From Catalinimonas niigatensis (GTDB lineage Bacteria > Bacteroidota > Bacteroidia > Cytophagales > Cyclobacteriaceae), in contig NZ_CP119422.1 of the NCBI RefSeq assembly GCF_030506285.1, positions 2,418,001 to 2,482,000 of the forward strand: 64,000 nucleotides of DNA, written 5' to 3'. Position numbers and translations under genes: made by a program. Under the pieces are notes generated by a model. It saw nothing but the letters and a program-made list of their open reading frames with translations. It did no database searches and was not told the origin of the DNA. Positions 8,594 to 16,565 of the stretch are shown piece after piece; within the stretch, counting starts at the first letter, position 1; every line of letters begins with the position of its first letter.

Positions 8594-9451
8594 ATGAAAA
8601 CGCTATGTAAACTATTCAGCCAGATTCTTTTTGCTGCTGCCATCTTATGCTTATCATCAGGTTGTGATGAGGATGATGATGGCATAACGCCAGATGCCTC
8701 CGGGCAAGTAAACCTGACTAACGCTTCTTCTCTGGGTGAGATCCTGGTGGACGGAAACGGAAATACGCTTTATTACTTTACCAGAGATGTTGATGGAGAA
8801 AGTGCCTGTTCAGGAACGTGTATACAGTCCTGGCCCATCTATTATTCCGATGATCTGGAGGTAGGTACGGGACTAGATCAAGCGGATTTTGGTACTATCA
8901 CCAGAGCGGATGGGGACATGCAAACGACCTACCGGGGATGGCCCTTATATTACTATTCTCCTACTTCAGATGGAATCTTAGCGGCAGCAGGTGAAACCAG
9001 CGGAGAAGCACGCAACAATGTCTGGTATGTTGTAAAGCCCGCTTATTCCCTTATGCTTGCCAATGCGCAATTGGTAGGGCATGATGGCATTAATTATACG
9101 AGTGATTATACCGAAGGAGAAGCAGTAACACAATATTTTACTGATGTCAACGGGCGTACCCTATATATTTTTATCAATGACACACGTGATACCAATAACT
9201 TCACCAGCGAAGATTTCAGTAATGATGCTGTGTGGCCTATTTTTTATGTGGATGTAGACGAACTTCCCGGTACTATGGACAAAGATGAGTTTGGGGTCAT
9301 TTCCGTATTTGGCCGCGATCAGCTTACCTATCGGGGATGGCCTCTTTACTACTTCGGGCAGGATGCGCAGAGAGGTGAAAACAAAGGCGTGAGTTTTCCC
9401 CGGCCTGGTATCTGGCCCATTGCTAACCTTGATACGCCGGAAGCCCCCTAA
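8594..9451 (+). CDS. Lipoprotein with two Lipoprotein_15 (PF03640-like) repeats
   Basis: The N-terminus is a lipoprotein signal with cysteine in CLSSGC, followed by an acidic DEDDD stretch. The mature part has two similar halves. Each has a DGNGNTLYYF / DVNGRTLYIF strand, a CSGTCIQSWPIYY / DAVWPIFYV segment and a TTYRGWPLYYY / LTYRGWPLYYF segment, which are the hallmarks of the 'secreted repeat of unknown function' family. The first half keeps the CxxxC pair and the second has lost it. Some relatives occur near electron-transfer proteins, but no redox role can be shown here. Probably anchored at the outer membrane or facing the periplasm. Confidence 0.82.
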   Translation: MKTLCKLFSQILFAAAILCLSSGCDEDDDGITPDASGQVNLTNASSLGEILVDGNGNTLYYFTRDVDGESACSGTCIQSWPIYYSDDLEVGTGLDQADFGTITRADGDMQTTYRGWPLYYYSPTSDGILAAAGETSGEARNNVWYVVKPAYSLMLANAQLVGHDGINYTSDYTEGEAVTQYFTDVNGRTLYIFINDTRDTNNFTSEDFSNDAVWPIFYVDVDELPGTMDKDEFGVISVFGRDQLTYRGWPLYYFGQDAQRGENKGVSFPRPGIWPIANLDTPEAP

Positions 9452-9599
9452 GTGAAACTGTGACTGTCAGCAAATACAACAAACATACAGTATTTGCTGA
9501 CTTCATACTCAAATAATTACGCTACATAAGCATCAGAGAATATATTCAGGCTCGCTCAAGCGCCGAAATCTTACCTATTACAGAAAAATAAGCTTCGGA

Positions 9600-9860
9600 A
9601 ACACTGCAAGCAGGCTGATCCCTTGAGTTTAGTAGCAAAACAGCACTGCAAAGCCACTCAAACGATCGTTTCAAAGGTGATGTAGCACTGCAACACCATT
9701 GAAACACTTGATTCAGTGGAGAAACAGTACTGCAGAAGCATTAAAACAGATGATTTAATGGACAAACACTACTGTAGATGTACTGAATATGCAAGTTCAG
9801 TGGCTATGTAGCACTGCAACACCACTTTTCCACGCATTTCAATGGCTCCGCAGCCCTGTT
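9600..9860. repeat. 42-bp tandem array, six full units plus a partial, one hairpin per unit
   Basis: Units start at 9600, 9642, 9684, 9726, 9768 and 9810, each exactly 42 bp, with a partial start at 9852 (AGCCCTG). Most open with AGCACTGCAA or a close variant. Each unit has a dyad centred at offset 24.5. Unit 3 pairs CCATTGAA with TTCAGTGG across 8 bases. Unit 4 has CATTAAA/TTTAATG and unit 5 ACTGAA/TTCAGT, so arm positions change together (pair 16-33 is T.G, T-A, C-G; pair 18-31 is G-C, A-T, G-C). Stop codons break the open frames I checked, so it does not appear to be coding. Confidence 0.8.
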
Positions 9861-10050
9861 TTATCATTTTTCCCACCTGATATAAGGAAAAACTACGCCC
9901 CCTCCCACCCCTCCAAAAGGCTGAAAGAAGAAAAAGCAGATAGGAAAGAAATGCTGTATCTGATGATTGAGAGAATTATGGTAGATTAATGTATATTTTG
10001 GGTAATAAAATTACAGAATAGTCTGTGAATATACAGGATACATTCCCTTC

Positions 10051-10137
10051 AGTCATGCCGACAGGCATCTTTACCATGCAGCAGGTCAGGTTATCTTCTT
10101 GATGGTAAAGATTCCTCCGCGTTGCTGCGGAATGACA
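10051..10137. repeat. REP-like palindromic repeat, copy 1
   Basis: Outer arms are GTCATGCC / GGAATGAC and inner arms CTTTACCAT / ATGGTAAAG. It ends CCGCGTTGCTGCGGAATGAC, a string shared almost exactly with the copy at 10401-10504. Dispersed extragenic palindromes of this kind (GTCATtCCG ... CGGAATGAC) are common in Bacteroidota. Confidence 0.7.
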
Positions 10138-10155
10138 GTTGGGCACAATAGTAAA

Positions 10156-10187
10156 GAATTACATGCAAAACATTTTGCATGTAATTC
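10156..10187. repeat. Perfect 32-bp palindrome
   Basis: GAATTACATGCAAAA, a two-base centre, then its exact reverse complement TTTTGCATGTAATTC. AGGAGG follows immediately at 10188-10193, and a 16-codon open frame starts at 10207, too short to call. This could be a terminator-like hairpin, an operator or the footprint of a mobile element. Confidence 0.6.
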
Positions 10188-10400
10188 AGGAGGAAACTTT
10201 TAAGTAATGAAAAGGAGAGCATTATCTTCAATTCCAAAACTTGTTATATGGGTCTAAGGCTTTAAGCAAGACCAAACAAGATTCCTTTGCGACATGCAAT
10301 GTTGAAGGACAAGTAATGAAACTGATTCTCCTTCCTGTCATCCTGCAAGGATCTTTTCAAGTTTTAAAGGGGGAAACTGCTGCTTATATGCAATCTTTCA

Positions 10401-10504
10401 TGTCATGCCGTAGGCATCTTTGCCATCAAGCAACTCAAACTCTTTACTTTCGTCACGGCAAAGATTCCCGGGCCACGTCGGCTCCGCGTTGCTGCGGAAT
10501 GATA
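10401..10504. repeat. REP-like palindromic repeat, copy 2
   Basis: Same architecture as 10051-10137: GTCATGCCGtAGGCATCTTTGCC on the left, GGCAAAGATTCC in the middle and CCGCGTTGCTGCGGAATGA on the right. The stem bases differ jointly between the copies (ACC/GGT versus GCC/GGC), which supports a conserved hairpin. Confidence 0.7.
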
Positions 10505-10638
10505 GTTTGGATGAGTAATGGGAAAAGAAAGAGCAGGAAGTTATGTTTTATATGCGCATGCCAGAACCCATACGCAAAGCGTTATGTCCCTTGTACAGAT
10601 GCCAATTCTTTATTAATTTTCACAGGATTGAAAACCCT

Positions 10639-11223
10639 ATGAACACAGCAGATATAGAAACCTTGAAACTGGAGCTTTCCCTGAAAGCAAAAAACGGTTT
10701 AAACTTTATCATTGCAGCAAGTATGGTATGGCTCCTCATTTCCTACGTCTGGACGCTACCCTACTCAGCCTATGACAAAAGCATCATGACTTTCATCGTC
10801 GGAGCCATCATGTTGCCCCTTGCCTGGTTGCTCTCTAAATTTATGAAGACGGAGTGGACAGTCAAAGGCAATCCTCTACAGCCTTTGGGCTTGTGGCTGA
10901 ATTTTGCGCAATTGTTTTATTTTCCCTTCCTGATTCTGATGCTGATCAAGTCTCCTGATTATTTTGTCATGACCTACGTGATCATTACAGGCGCACATTT
11001 TTTCCCTTACGCCTGGTATTATGACGAAAAAGCTTATGCTATTATGGCAGGCGTTATTTCTTTTGGCGCTTTGGCAATAGGGCTTAGCGTAACGGCAGAG
11101 CGTATGTTTATCGTCCCTCTTTTTATGGGCATTGCTTTAGTTATTTTATCAGTATTGCTTTTCCTGTCATACCAACGCAAGCGAAAGCTAAGCATGCAAC
11201 CTTCTCCCGGGGAGATTATCTGA
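10639..11223 (+). CDS. Multi-pass membrane protein of unknown function (DUF7010-like)
   Basis: A protein of 194 residues with about six hydrophobic segments (beginning FIIAASMVWLLISYVW) and a basic C-terminal tail (YQRKRKLS). It resembles the uncharacterised DUF7010 membrane family, recalled rather than searched. The ATG at 10639 (MNTADIETLK) is chosen because the upstream extension consists of REP-like sequence. No functional residues can be pointed out. Confidence 0.7.
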   Translation: MNTADIETLKLELSLKAKNGLNFIIAASMVWLLISYVWTLPYSAYDKSIMTFIVGAIMLPLAWLLSKFMKTEWTVKGNPLQPLGLWLNFAQLFYFPFLILMLIKSPDYFVMTYVIITGAHFFPYAWYYDEKAYAIMAGVISFGALAIGLSVTAERMFIVPLFMGIALVILSVLLFLSYQRKRKLSMQPSPGEII

Positions 11224-11368
11224 GCAGAATAGGGCAAGGTATGGTAAATACTGGTCTTATCATCCATCAGGGAGAAGGATGAATCTCCTATTTTTTGAAG
11301 ACAACTATTGTAATTTAGGTAAAGCTTAGATTACATTTAGGAAATCCACTGTACAACAACTTATATCT

Positions 11369-12820
11369 ATGCTATTGAATCAAGCAAGAAACTACTCCCC
11401 TGTCAAAATCCTTAGCCTTTTCTTCACCTTTATCTTAAGCATGCTGGTTTGCTCCGCTACAGCGCAGGACAAAGCGCGTGTGCTGGTGCTTACCGATATT
11501 GAGAACGAACCGGATGATGCTGAATCGCTGGTCCGCTTTTTAGTATACAGCAATCATTATGATATAGAGGGATTAGTTGCCACTACCTCTACCCACTTGC
11601 GCAATACCACCGCCGAATGGCGTATTCAGGAAATTGTACAGGCCTATGGTAAGGTAAGAGAGAATCTGCTTCTGCACGAGCCGGGTTTTCCTGCTGAGTC
11701 TGATTTGCAGGCTATCATTAAAAAAGGGATTCCTGTCTATGGTATGGAAGGCGTGGGTCCGGGAAAGGATTCGGAAGGTTCCGACTGGCTGATAGCAATG
11801 GTAGACAAAGAGGATGAAAGGCCCCTTTGGGTATCTGTTTGGGGCGGAGCCAATGTGCTGGCCCAGGCGCTCTGGAAAGTTCGTCAGACCCGTACTCCCG
11901 AAGCATTAGACCAATTTGTATCCAAAATAAGGGTGTACACCATCTCCGATCAGGATAATTCTGCCTCCTGGATACGCAAAGAGTTTCCCGACCTGTTTTA
12001 CATCGTAAGTCCCGGAGAAAATTATCGCCATGCCACCTGGTCGGGCATCTCGGGAGAGCCCTGGTACCACTTTGCTTCAGGTGCTGATACCACCCTGGTC
12101 AAAAATCCCTGGCTTCGGGAAAACATTATGGAGAATCACGGACCTTTGGGCGCTGAATATCCTGAGGTAGAATATGCTATGGAAGGAGACACTCCTAGTT
12201 TTCTGTCCCTGATCAACAATGGTTTGAATGTTCCCGAACGTCCCGACTATGGGGGCTGGGGTGGCCGCTATGAGCTGTACCTGCCACGCTTTTTGCCTTA
12301 TCGGCGGGGTGAACAGGAGGCGGCGGAGACACGCCCCATCTGGACGGATGCCCAGGATGAAGTGACAGGCAAGGATGGCAGGATTTACATTGACAACCAT
12401 GCCACCATCTGGCGTTGGAGGGATGCCTACCAAAATGACTTTGCGGCACGTATGGACTGGTGTGTACGATCATATGAGGAAGCTAACCACCCGCCGGTAG
12501 TGCTGGTGAGCGGTGCTAAAGAAATACAGCTCCGGGCAGGAGAACAAATTACGCTGGATGCTTCCGGAAGCTCTGACCCTGACGGAGATCAGCTAAGTTA
12601 TGAGTGGATTCACTATCCTGAGGCCGGCAACTTCTGGCGCTGGCGGGGAATCACCTTAAAGGGTGCCGATAGTGCAAGCTTAAGTATAGAAGCACCTTCG
12701 CAACTTCAATTGGATGCACCTCAAACTACCCATCTCATCTTGCAGGTAACCGATGATGGTTCACCTCGCCTGACACGTTACCAGAGGGTAATTATACATT
12801 TGATGCCAACTATGAAATAA
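11369..12820 (+). CDS. Exported DUF1593 protein (nucleoside hydrolase-like fold plus Ig-like C-terminus)
   Basis: After a signal peptide ending about CSATAQ, the segment VLVLTDIENEPDDAESLVRF resembles the metal-binding start of the nucleoside hydrolase fold and is diagnostic for DUF1593 (PF07632). The C-terminal 100 residues form a beta-rich module beginning with PPVVLVSGAKEIQLRAGEQI and containing DASGSSDPDGDQLSYEW, a PKD/cadherin-like pattern seen in Sde0182-type proteins linked to polysaccharide degradation. Length 483 aa is typical. The likely place is the periplasm or cell surface and the likely substrate a glycoside; this is inferred. Confidence 0.88.
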   Translation: MLLNQARNYSPVKILSLFFTFILSMLVCSATAQDKARVLVLTDIENEPDDAESLVRFLVYSNHYDIEGLVATTSTHLRNTTAEWRIQEIVQAYGKVRENLLLHEPGFPAESDLQAIIKKGIPVYGMEGVGPGKDSEGSDWLIAMVDKEDERPLWVSVWGGANVLAQALWKVRQTRTPEALDQFVSKIRVYTISDQDNSASWIRKEFPDLFYIVSPGENYRHATWSGISGEPWYHFASGADTTLVKNPWLRENIMENHGPLGAEYPEVEYAMEGDTPSFLSLINNGLNVPERPDYGGWGGRYELYLPRFLPYRRGEQEAAETRPIWTDAQDEVTGKDGRIYIDNHATIWRWRDAYQNDFAARMDWCVRSYEEANHPPVVLVSGAKEIQLRAGEQITLDASGSSDPDGDQLSYEWIHYPEAGNFWRWRGITLKGADSASLSIEAPSQLQLDAPQTTHLILQVTDDGSPRLTRYQRVIIHLMPTMK

Positions 12821-13042
12821 ACGAAGGATATCTACCTCCCTATTCCTTGTTAGGGCAAGTGGCATTGTAAGCTTATATTCTCTGAACCATAGCCATAAAA
12901 TATGCAGAAAAGTTTGGGTTGTGCCACTTACTATTTCTACAAGTACAGCATTTCTTCTATGTGGGTTGCTGATCAACTAACATGGTGGTAATGACCAGCT
13001 AAAGATAAACTGTTTTTAAGAGAATGAGAGGATTAAATAAAA

Positions 13043-13079
13043 AAATCCCTTCAGGAAACTATCCAAATGAAGGGATTTG
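13043..13079 (-). terminator. Hairpin with T-run on the minus strand
   Basis: AAATCCCTTCA and TGAAGGGATTT pair perfectly around a 15-base loop. On the minus strand the stem is followed by TTTTTTT, so the form is that of a leftward intrinsic terminator, although no leftward gene is evident just to the right. It could instead act as a 5' leader structure on the plus strand. Confidence 0.45.
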
Positions 13080-13130
13080 ATAACTAAACAATCTAATATT
13101 CAACCATTAAAATAGTTAAATGTTTATTAC

Positions 13131-13142
13131 GTGTACGTACAC
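13131..13142. promoter_or_regulatory. Perfect 12-bp palindrome, operator-like
   Basis: GTGTACGTACAC is its own reverse complement with a central CG-containing core, as in many LacI/GntR-type operators. It lies 209 bases before the YcxB-like gene. No regulator gene is adjacent, so a role is speculative. Confidence 0.3.
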
Positions 13143-13350
13143 ATCTCTTTTTAGTTCTTATTTTTCTGCAAAAAAGTGGATGCAATATTATTATTTTATG
13201 GTATGCTATTATTTATAGGTACGTGGTAGTAAAAAATACATCTACCCATTCAGGAGTTTCAGATAAATAGAATCTGAAGCAAAAAAACCATCTGAAATTG
13301 TTATATTCTAATGCATTATCGTCTGAAGTATTAGCCTCAAAAACTGAAAC

Positions 13351-13896
13351 ATGGAATATAAGTATACCATTGAAGAATCGGATTATCTGACGCACCAGTT
13401 GTACAGCGTTTCTCAATCCAAACCTGCTATCAGGCGGAGGCGCAGGGGTTGGGCAATCACTACAGGATTTTTCTTCATCCTTGCCTTATTTTATTACGCA
13501 GGGTCCGATACCATTCCCGCCTACTCCTTTTTATTGATAGGAATGCTGAGCTTGTTCCTTTATCCTCTTTACTACCGCTGGAGATACAAGAGACATTACC
13601 GAAAATACATCCGAGAACAGTTTGCCAATAACTTCGGCAAGAGCACTTCGCTAAGCTTTGAAGACGACCATATACTGGCCAAAGATGATGACAGCGAATC
13701 TAAAATAGGTTATGCACAAATTGAAATAATCAGTAAGTTGCCCGAACACTTTCTGATCAGGTTAAAGAATGGACATGCTATCATCATTCCAAAAAGCAAG
13801 GTAAATTATGGGGAAGCATTGGAACAGGAATTGGTCCGGCTTGCCGACAGGCTTCATCTGCCTCTCAAAGATGAAAGCCACTGGAAATGGAGATGA
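13351..13896 (+). CDS. YcxB-like membrane protein
   Basis: A protein of 181 residues. After a basic N-terminal region (AIRRRRRGW) come two transmembrane segments (about residues 36-52 and 58-74) and a cytosolic C-terminal domain with SLSFEDDHILAKDDDSESKIGYAQIEII and HAIIIPKSKV segments, the pattern of the YcxB-like domain (PF14317). Function is unknown in the family. It stands alone on the plus strand, with a VOC gene 90 bases downstream. Confidence 0.72.
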   Translation: MEYKYTIEESDYLTHQLYSVSQSKPAIRRRRRGWAITTGFFFILALFYYAGSDTIPAYSFLLIGMLSLFLYPLYYRWRYKRHYRKYIREQFANNFGKSTSLSFEDDHILAKDDDSESKIGYAQIEIISKLPEHFLIRLKNGHAIIIPKSKVNYGEALEQELVRLADRLHLPLKDESHWKWR

Positions 13897-13986
13897 TGTT
13901 TGATAAGCATTGTATACATCTTTCATATCTTTAAATACAAGCCAGTCGTATTACCCAAATAAAACCACATCATAACCCTAATAGCT

Positions 13987-14376
13987 GTGAACGATATACA
14001 ATTTCAGGGAGGATTGAACATTGCCATCAAAATTCCTAAAAGTAAATATGAAGAGACTGTGACTTTCTATCGGGACATTCTAAAACTTGAAGTAAAAGAA
14101 GTATCCATACAGAATCCTACTGTATCCAGAACCCATCAGGTAAGCTTTGGCAACAATACGCTATGGCTGGATTGCGTGGACAACTACACCCATTCCGAAA
14201 CCTGGCTGGAACTCAAAACGCCTGATGTTAAAAAAGCCACAGCCTATCTGCAATCTAAAGGTATACATCCCTGTGATGAGATAGAGCAGATCCCGGAGAA
14301 CAGTCACTGGATCATGGACCCGGCAGGTACGGTATTTATTTTAAACAAAGGTGATGGAATGAAGCCGAACGAATAG
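13987..14376 (+). CDS. VOC-family (glyoxalase/bleomycin-resistance fold) protein
   Basis: A 129-residue single VOC module. It shows the paired beta-alpha-beta-beta-beta pattern: NIAIKIPKSKYEETVTFYRD in the first half, and WLELKTPDVKKATAYLQSKG with WIMDPAGTVFILNK in the second. The start is GTG at 13987, since no in-frame ATG lies early enough to keep the first strand. The family covers metal-dependent lyases, dioxygenases and drug-binding proteins; the specific role is unknown. Confidence 0.8.
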   Translation: MNDIQFQGGLNIAIKIPKSKYEETVTFYRDILKLEVKEVSIQNPTVSRTHQVSFGNNTLWLDCVDNYTHSETWLELKTPDVKKATAYLQSKGIHPCDEIEQIPENSHWIMDPAGTVFILNKGDGMKPNE

Positions 14377-14455
14377 TTGTATTTTTCAAATGTTGTCGAG
14401 TATGGAATGTGACAAGAATGTATATTCTTATCCCTAATCATCCATTCCATCACCT

Positions 14456-14806
14456 ATGAAAGTAAACATTACTTCCATTGCGCTAAAATCTCCCTTCAGG
14501 TTCTTTCCTTTATCGGTGTATGCCCTAAACATTCTGAAGCAGCTTAAATCTACCCATTGTGTGGAAATGAAGAAGCGTGGCGTATGGACCAAACATTATA
14601 CCATGACACTTTGGAAAAATGAGGCTGATCTGAAGGCATTTGCAGCCAGCGGAGCGCATCTGGAAGCGATGAAAAACAGCAGAAAGATCGCCAAAGAAAT
14701 CCGGACGCTAACCATAGACGCAGACACGCTTCCTGACTGGAAAACAGCCAGAAGTTTGCTGGAGAAAAACGGAAAAGTCATTACTTACTGGTTGCCCAAG
14801 CCCTAG
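14456..14806 (+). CDS. Small ABM-barrel-like protein (DUF3291/CrtA-like)
   Basis: A 116-residue protein with the ferredoxin-like alpha/beta dimer pattern of antibiotic-biosynthesis-monooxygenase relatives. The segments are FRFFPLSVYALNILKQLK, then RGVWTKHYTMTLWKNEADLKAFAASGAHLEAMKNS, which matches the core of DUF3291 and spheroidene-monooxygenase-like proteins. No cofactor motif is seen. The gene is single, between the VOC and sulfatase genes. Confidence 0.65.
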   Translation: MKVNITSIALKSPFRFFPLSVYALNILKQLKSTHCVEMKKRGVWTKHYTMTLWKNEADLKAFAASGAHLEAMKNSRKIAKEIRTLTIDADTLPDWKTARSLLEKNGKVITYWLPKP

Positions 14807-14922
14807 TAATAGGGATGTAATAAGAATCCACACTTTATCTCTTGTGGCAGCGGGTTGAAAATAGTATACTTGAAAGAAACACCCTAAATCTTGTAGGGAG
14901 GTTTGAAACAACCTAATACTCC

Positions 14923-16371
14923 ATGACTTACAGATATTTGTTCTTCGCTCTTTTCGTATGCTTAGCTGTTTCATGTACTAAGAATGCCGCAACTACCGAA
15001 ACAGAAGACAGCACTGCTCCTCAGTCTCCCAATGTGGTTATCATCTTTACCGACGATCAGGGCTATCAGGATGTGGGTACTTTTGGTTCACCCAATATCA
15101 AAACGCCAAACCTCGACCAGATGGCGAGAGAAGGGTTAAAGCTCACCGACTTTTATGCGGCTCAGGCAGTTTGTTCCGCTTCGCGTGCAGCTTTATTTAC
15201 CGGTTGTTATCCCAATCGCTTAGGCATACATGGTGCTTTGATGCCTGATTCCAAAATTGCCCTTGCCCCTTCAGAAACCACGATCGCCGAGATGCTCAAA
15301 ACCAAAGGTTATATCACCGCCGCCTATGGCAAGTGGCATCTGGGAGATAAGCCGGAATACATGCCCAACCAACAGGGTTTTGATGACTATTTTGGTATCC
15401 CCTACTCCAATGATATGTGGCCCTTGCATCCGCAACAAGGTTCAGTACATCAATTTGGTCCGCTTCCGCTTTACGATAATGCGCAGGTGATAGATACGCT
15501 GGAAGATCAGTCCATGCTCACCACACAGATCACCGAAAGGAGTGTGCAGTTTATAGAAGACCATAAAGATCAGCCTTTCTTCCTCTATGTGGCTCATCCA
15601 CAGCCGCACGTGCCTCTTTTTGTATCGGATAAGTTCAAAGGCAAATCCGAAAGAGGCCTGTATGGCGATGTGATTATGGAAATAGACTGGTCGGTAGGAC
15701 AGATTCTGGAGACACTGAAGCAGAATGGGCTGGATGAAAATACCCTGGTCATCTTCACTTCTGATAATGGACCCTGGCTGTCGTATGGTGAACATGCAGG
15801 AAGCGCTTTGCCGCTGAGAGAAGGCAAAGGTACGGCGCTGGAAGGTGGCCAAAGAGAACCCTGCATCATCCGCTATCCTGGAAAGCTGGAAGCCGGTAAA
15901 GTGATTGATGTACCACTGATGACGATAGATATACTGCCCACGCTGGCAGCGCTTACGGGTGCTGAGTTACCTGAAAAAAAAATAGATGGAAAGAATATGT
16001 GGCCTGTGCTGACCGGTGAATCCGCTGACAGTCCGCATGAAGCTTACTTTTTTTACTACAAGGTGAATGAACTGCATGGCGTACGCTACGGCGACTGGAA
16101 GCTGTACTTTCCGCATACCTACCGTTCGTTGAATGGACGTAAGGGAAGGAATGATGGCCTTCCTGTAGACTACGAACAACTCAGCTTTGACCAGATAGAA
16201 CTTTATAACCTGCGGGAAGATATCAGCGAAACCAACAATGTCGCTGCCGAGCATCCGGAGATTGTAGAAAAGATCAAAACTCTGGCTGATGAAATGCGCC
16301 AGGAACTGGGAGATAAGCTTACCGGAACTGAAGGTACAGAAGTGAGGCCAGCCGCCAGCGTGGAGGGATAG
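14923..16371 (+). CDS. Lipoprotein sulfatase (family S1, Cys-type)
   Basis: A type I sulfatase, hydrolysing sulfate esters with a formylglycine made from cysteine. The signal ends in LAVSC, a lipobox. VVIIFTDDQGYQDVG supplies the metal-binding DD pair. The maturation site is AVCSASRAALFTGCYPNR: C-S-A-S-R, where the common CxPxR has Ala for Pro. FTSDNGPW supplies the later metal-binding DN pair. Length is 482 aa. No polysaccharide utilisation genes (SusCD) or anaerobic sulfatase-maturating enzyme are nearby, so the substrate (marine polysaccharide or small ester) stays open. An intrinsic terminator follows at 16491. Confidence 0.92.
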   Translation: MTYRYLFFALFVCLAVSCTKNAATTETEDSTAPQSPNVVIIFTDDQGYQDVGTFGSPNIKTPNLDQMAREGLKLTDFYAAQAVCSASRAALFTGCYPNRLGIHGALMPDSKIALAPSETTIAEMLKTKGYITAAYGKWHLGDKPEYMPNQQGFDDYFGIPYSNDMWPLHPQQGSVHQFGPLPLYDNAQVIDTLEDQSMLTTQITERSVQFIEDHKDQPFFLYVAHPQPHVPLFVSDKFKGKSERGLYGDVIMEIDWSVGQILETLKQNGLDENTLVIFTSDNGPWLSYGEHAGSALPLREGKGTALEGGQREPCIIRYPGKLEAGKVIDVPLMTIDILPTLAALTGAELPEKKIDGKNMWPVLTGESADSPHEAYFFYYKVNELHGVRYGDWKLYFPHTYRSLNGRKGRNDGLPVDYEQLSFDQIELYNLREDISETNNVAAEHPEIVEKIKTLADEMRQELGDKLTGTEGTEVRPAASVEG

Positions 16372-16490
16372 ATATGAAGGTTACAGAAGGGGCATAATTG
16401 GCCCAAACTGTAGCGGCAATGACAAAATAGTTTTGGTTCATCCAAGGGATACTGTCGCTATTTTTAAAAAAGGGGATTGTCTTGGCATAA

Positions 16491-16522
16491 AAGGGTAGCA
16501 TAACACATGGCTACCTTTTTTT
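16491..16522 (+). terminator. Intrinsic terminator after the sulfatase gene
   Basis: GGTAGC (16494-16499) and GCTACC (16510-16515) form a stem extended by A/T pairs and followed by TTTTTTT. It lies 120 bases beyond the sulfatase stop and directly before the reductase gene, which argues that the reductase has its own promoter and a start codon some way downstream. Confidence 0.75.
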
Positions 16523-16565
16523 AACGATGGAAATGAATCCATATATTAGTAGCATGTCTAATATC

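Larger units (their letters stand above)
9452..10638. other. Gene-free, repeat-rich 1.2-kb stretch
   Basis: No convincing gene was found. The stretch holds, in order, a 42-bp tandem dyad array (9600-9860), a REP-like palindromic element (10051-10137), a perfect 32-bp palindrome (10156-10187), a partial REP half (about 10335-10360, GTCATCCTGCAAGGATC) and a second REP-like element (10401-10504). Open frames across it contain repeat sequence and have no protein-like character. Confidence 0.7.
12821..13350. other. 530-bp intergenic stretch with hairpin and palindrome
   Basis: No gene was recognised. It contains an 11-bp perfect stem (13043-13053 / 13069-13079) and the 12-bp palindrome GTGTACGTACAC (13131-13142). 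The sequence between them (ATTCAACCATTAAAAT) reads like the 5' leader of a Bacteroidota gene, but no credible coding region follows. A decayed promoter/leader is possible. Confidence 0.4.

Noticed and set aside
9600-9860. CRISPR array.
   Set aside because: All parts of each unit vary together and there is no constant repeat with unique spacers; no cas genes are in the window.
9789-9989. A 66-codon frame across the 42-bp array.
   Set aside because: It begins inside the array, and neighbouring units contain stops in the same phase.
10241-10642. A 133-codon rightward frame overlapping the DUF7010-like gene start.
   Set aside because: Its middle is the REP-like element in translation and the composition is not protein-like.
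13213-13416. A leftward 67-codon frame overlapping the YcxB-like start.
   Set aside because: No family pattern, poor composition, and it overlaps a better gene.
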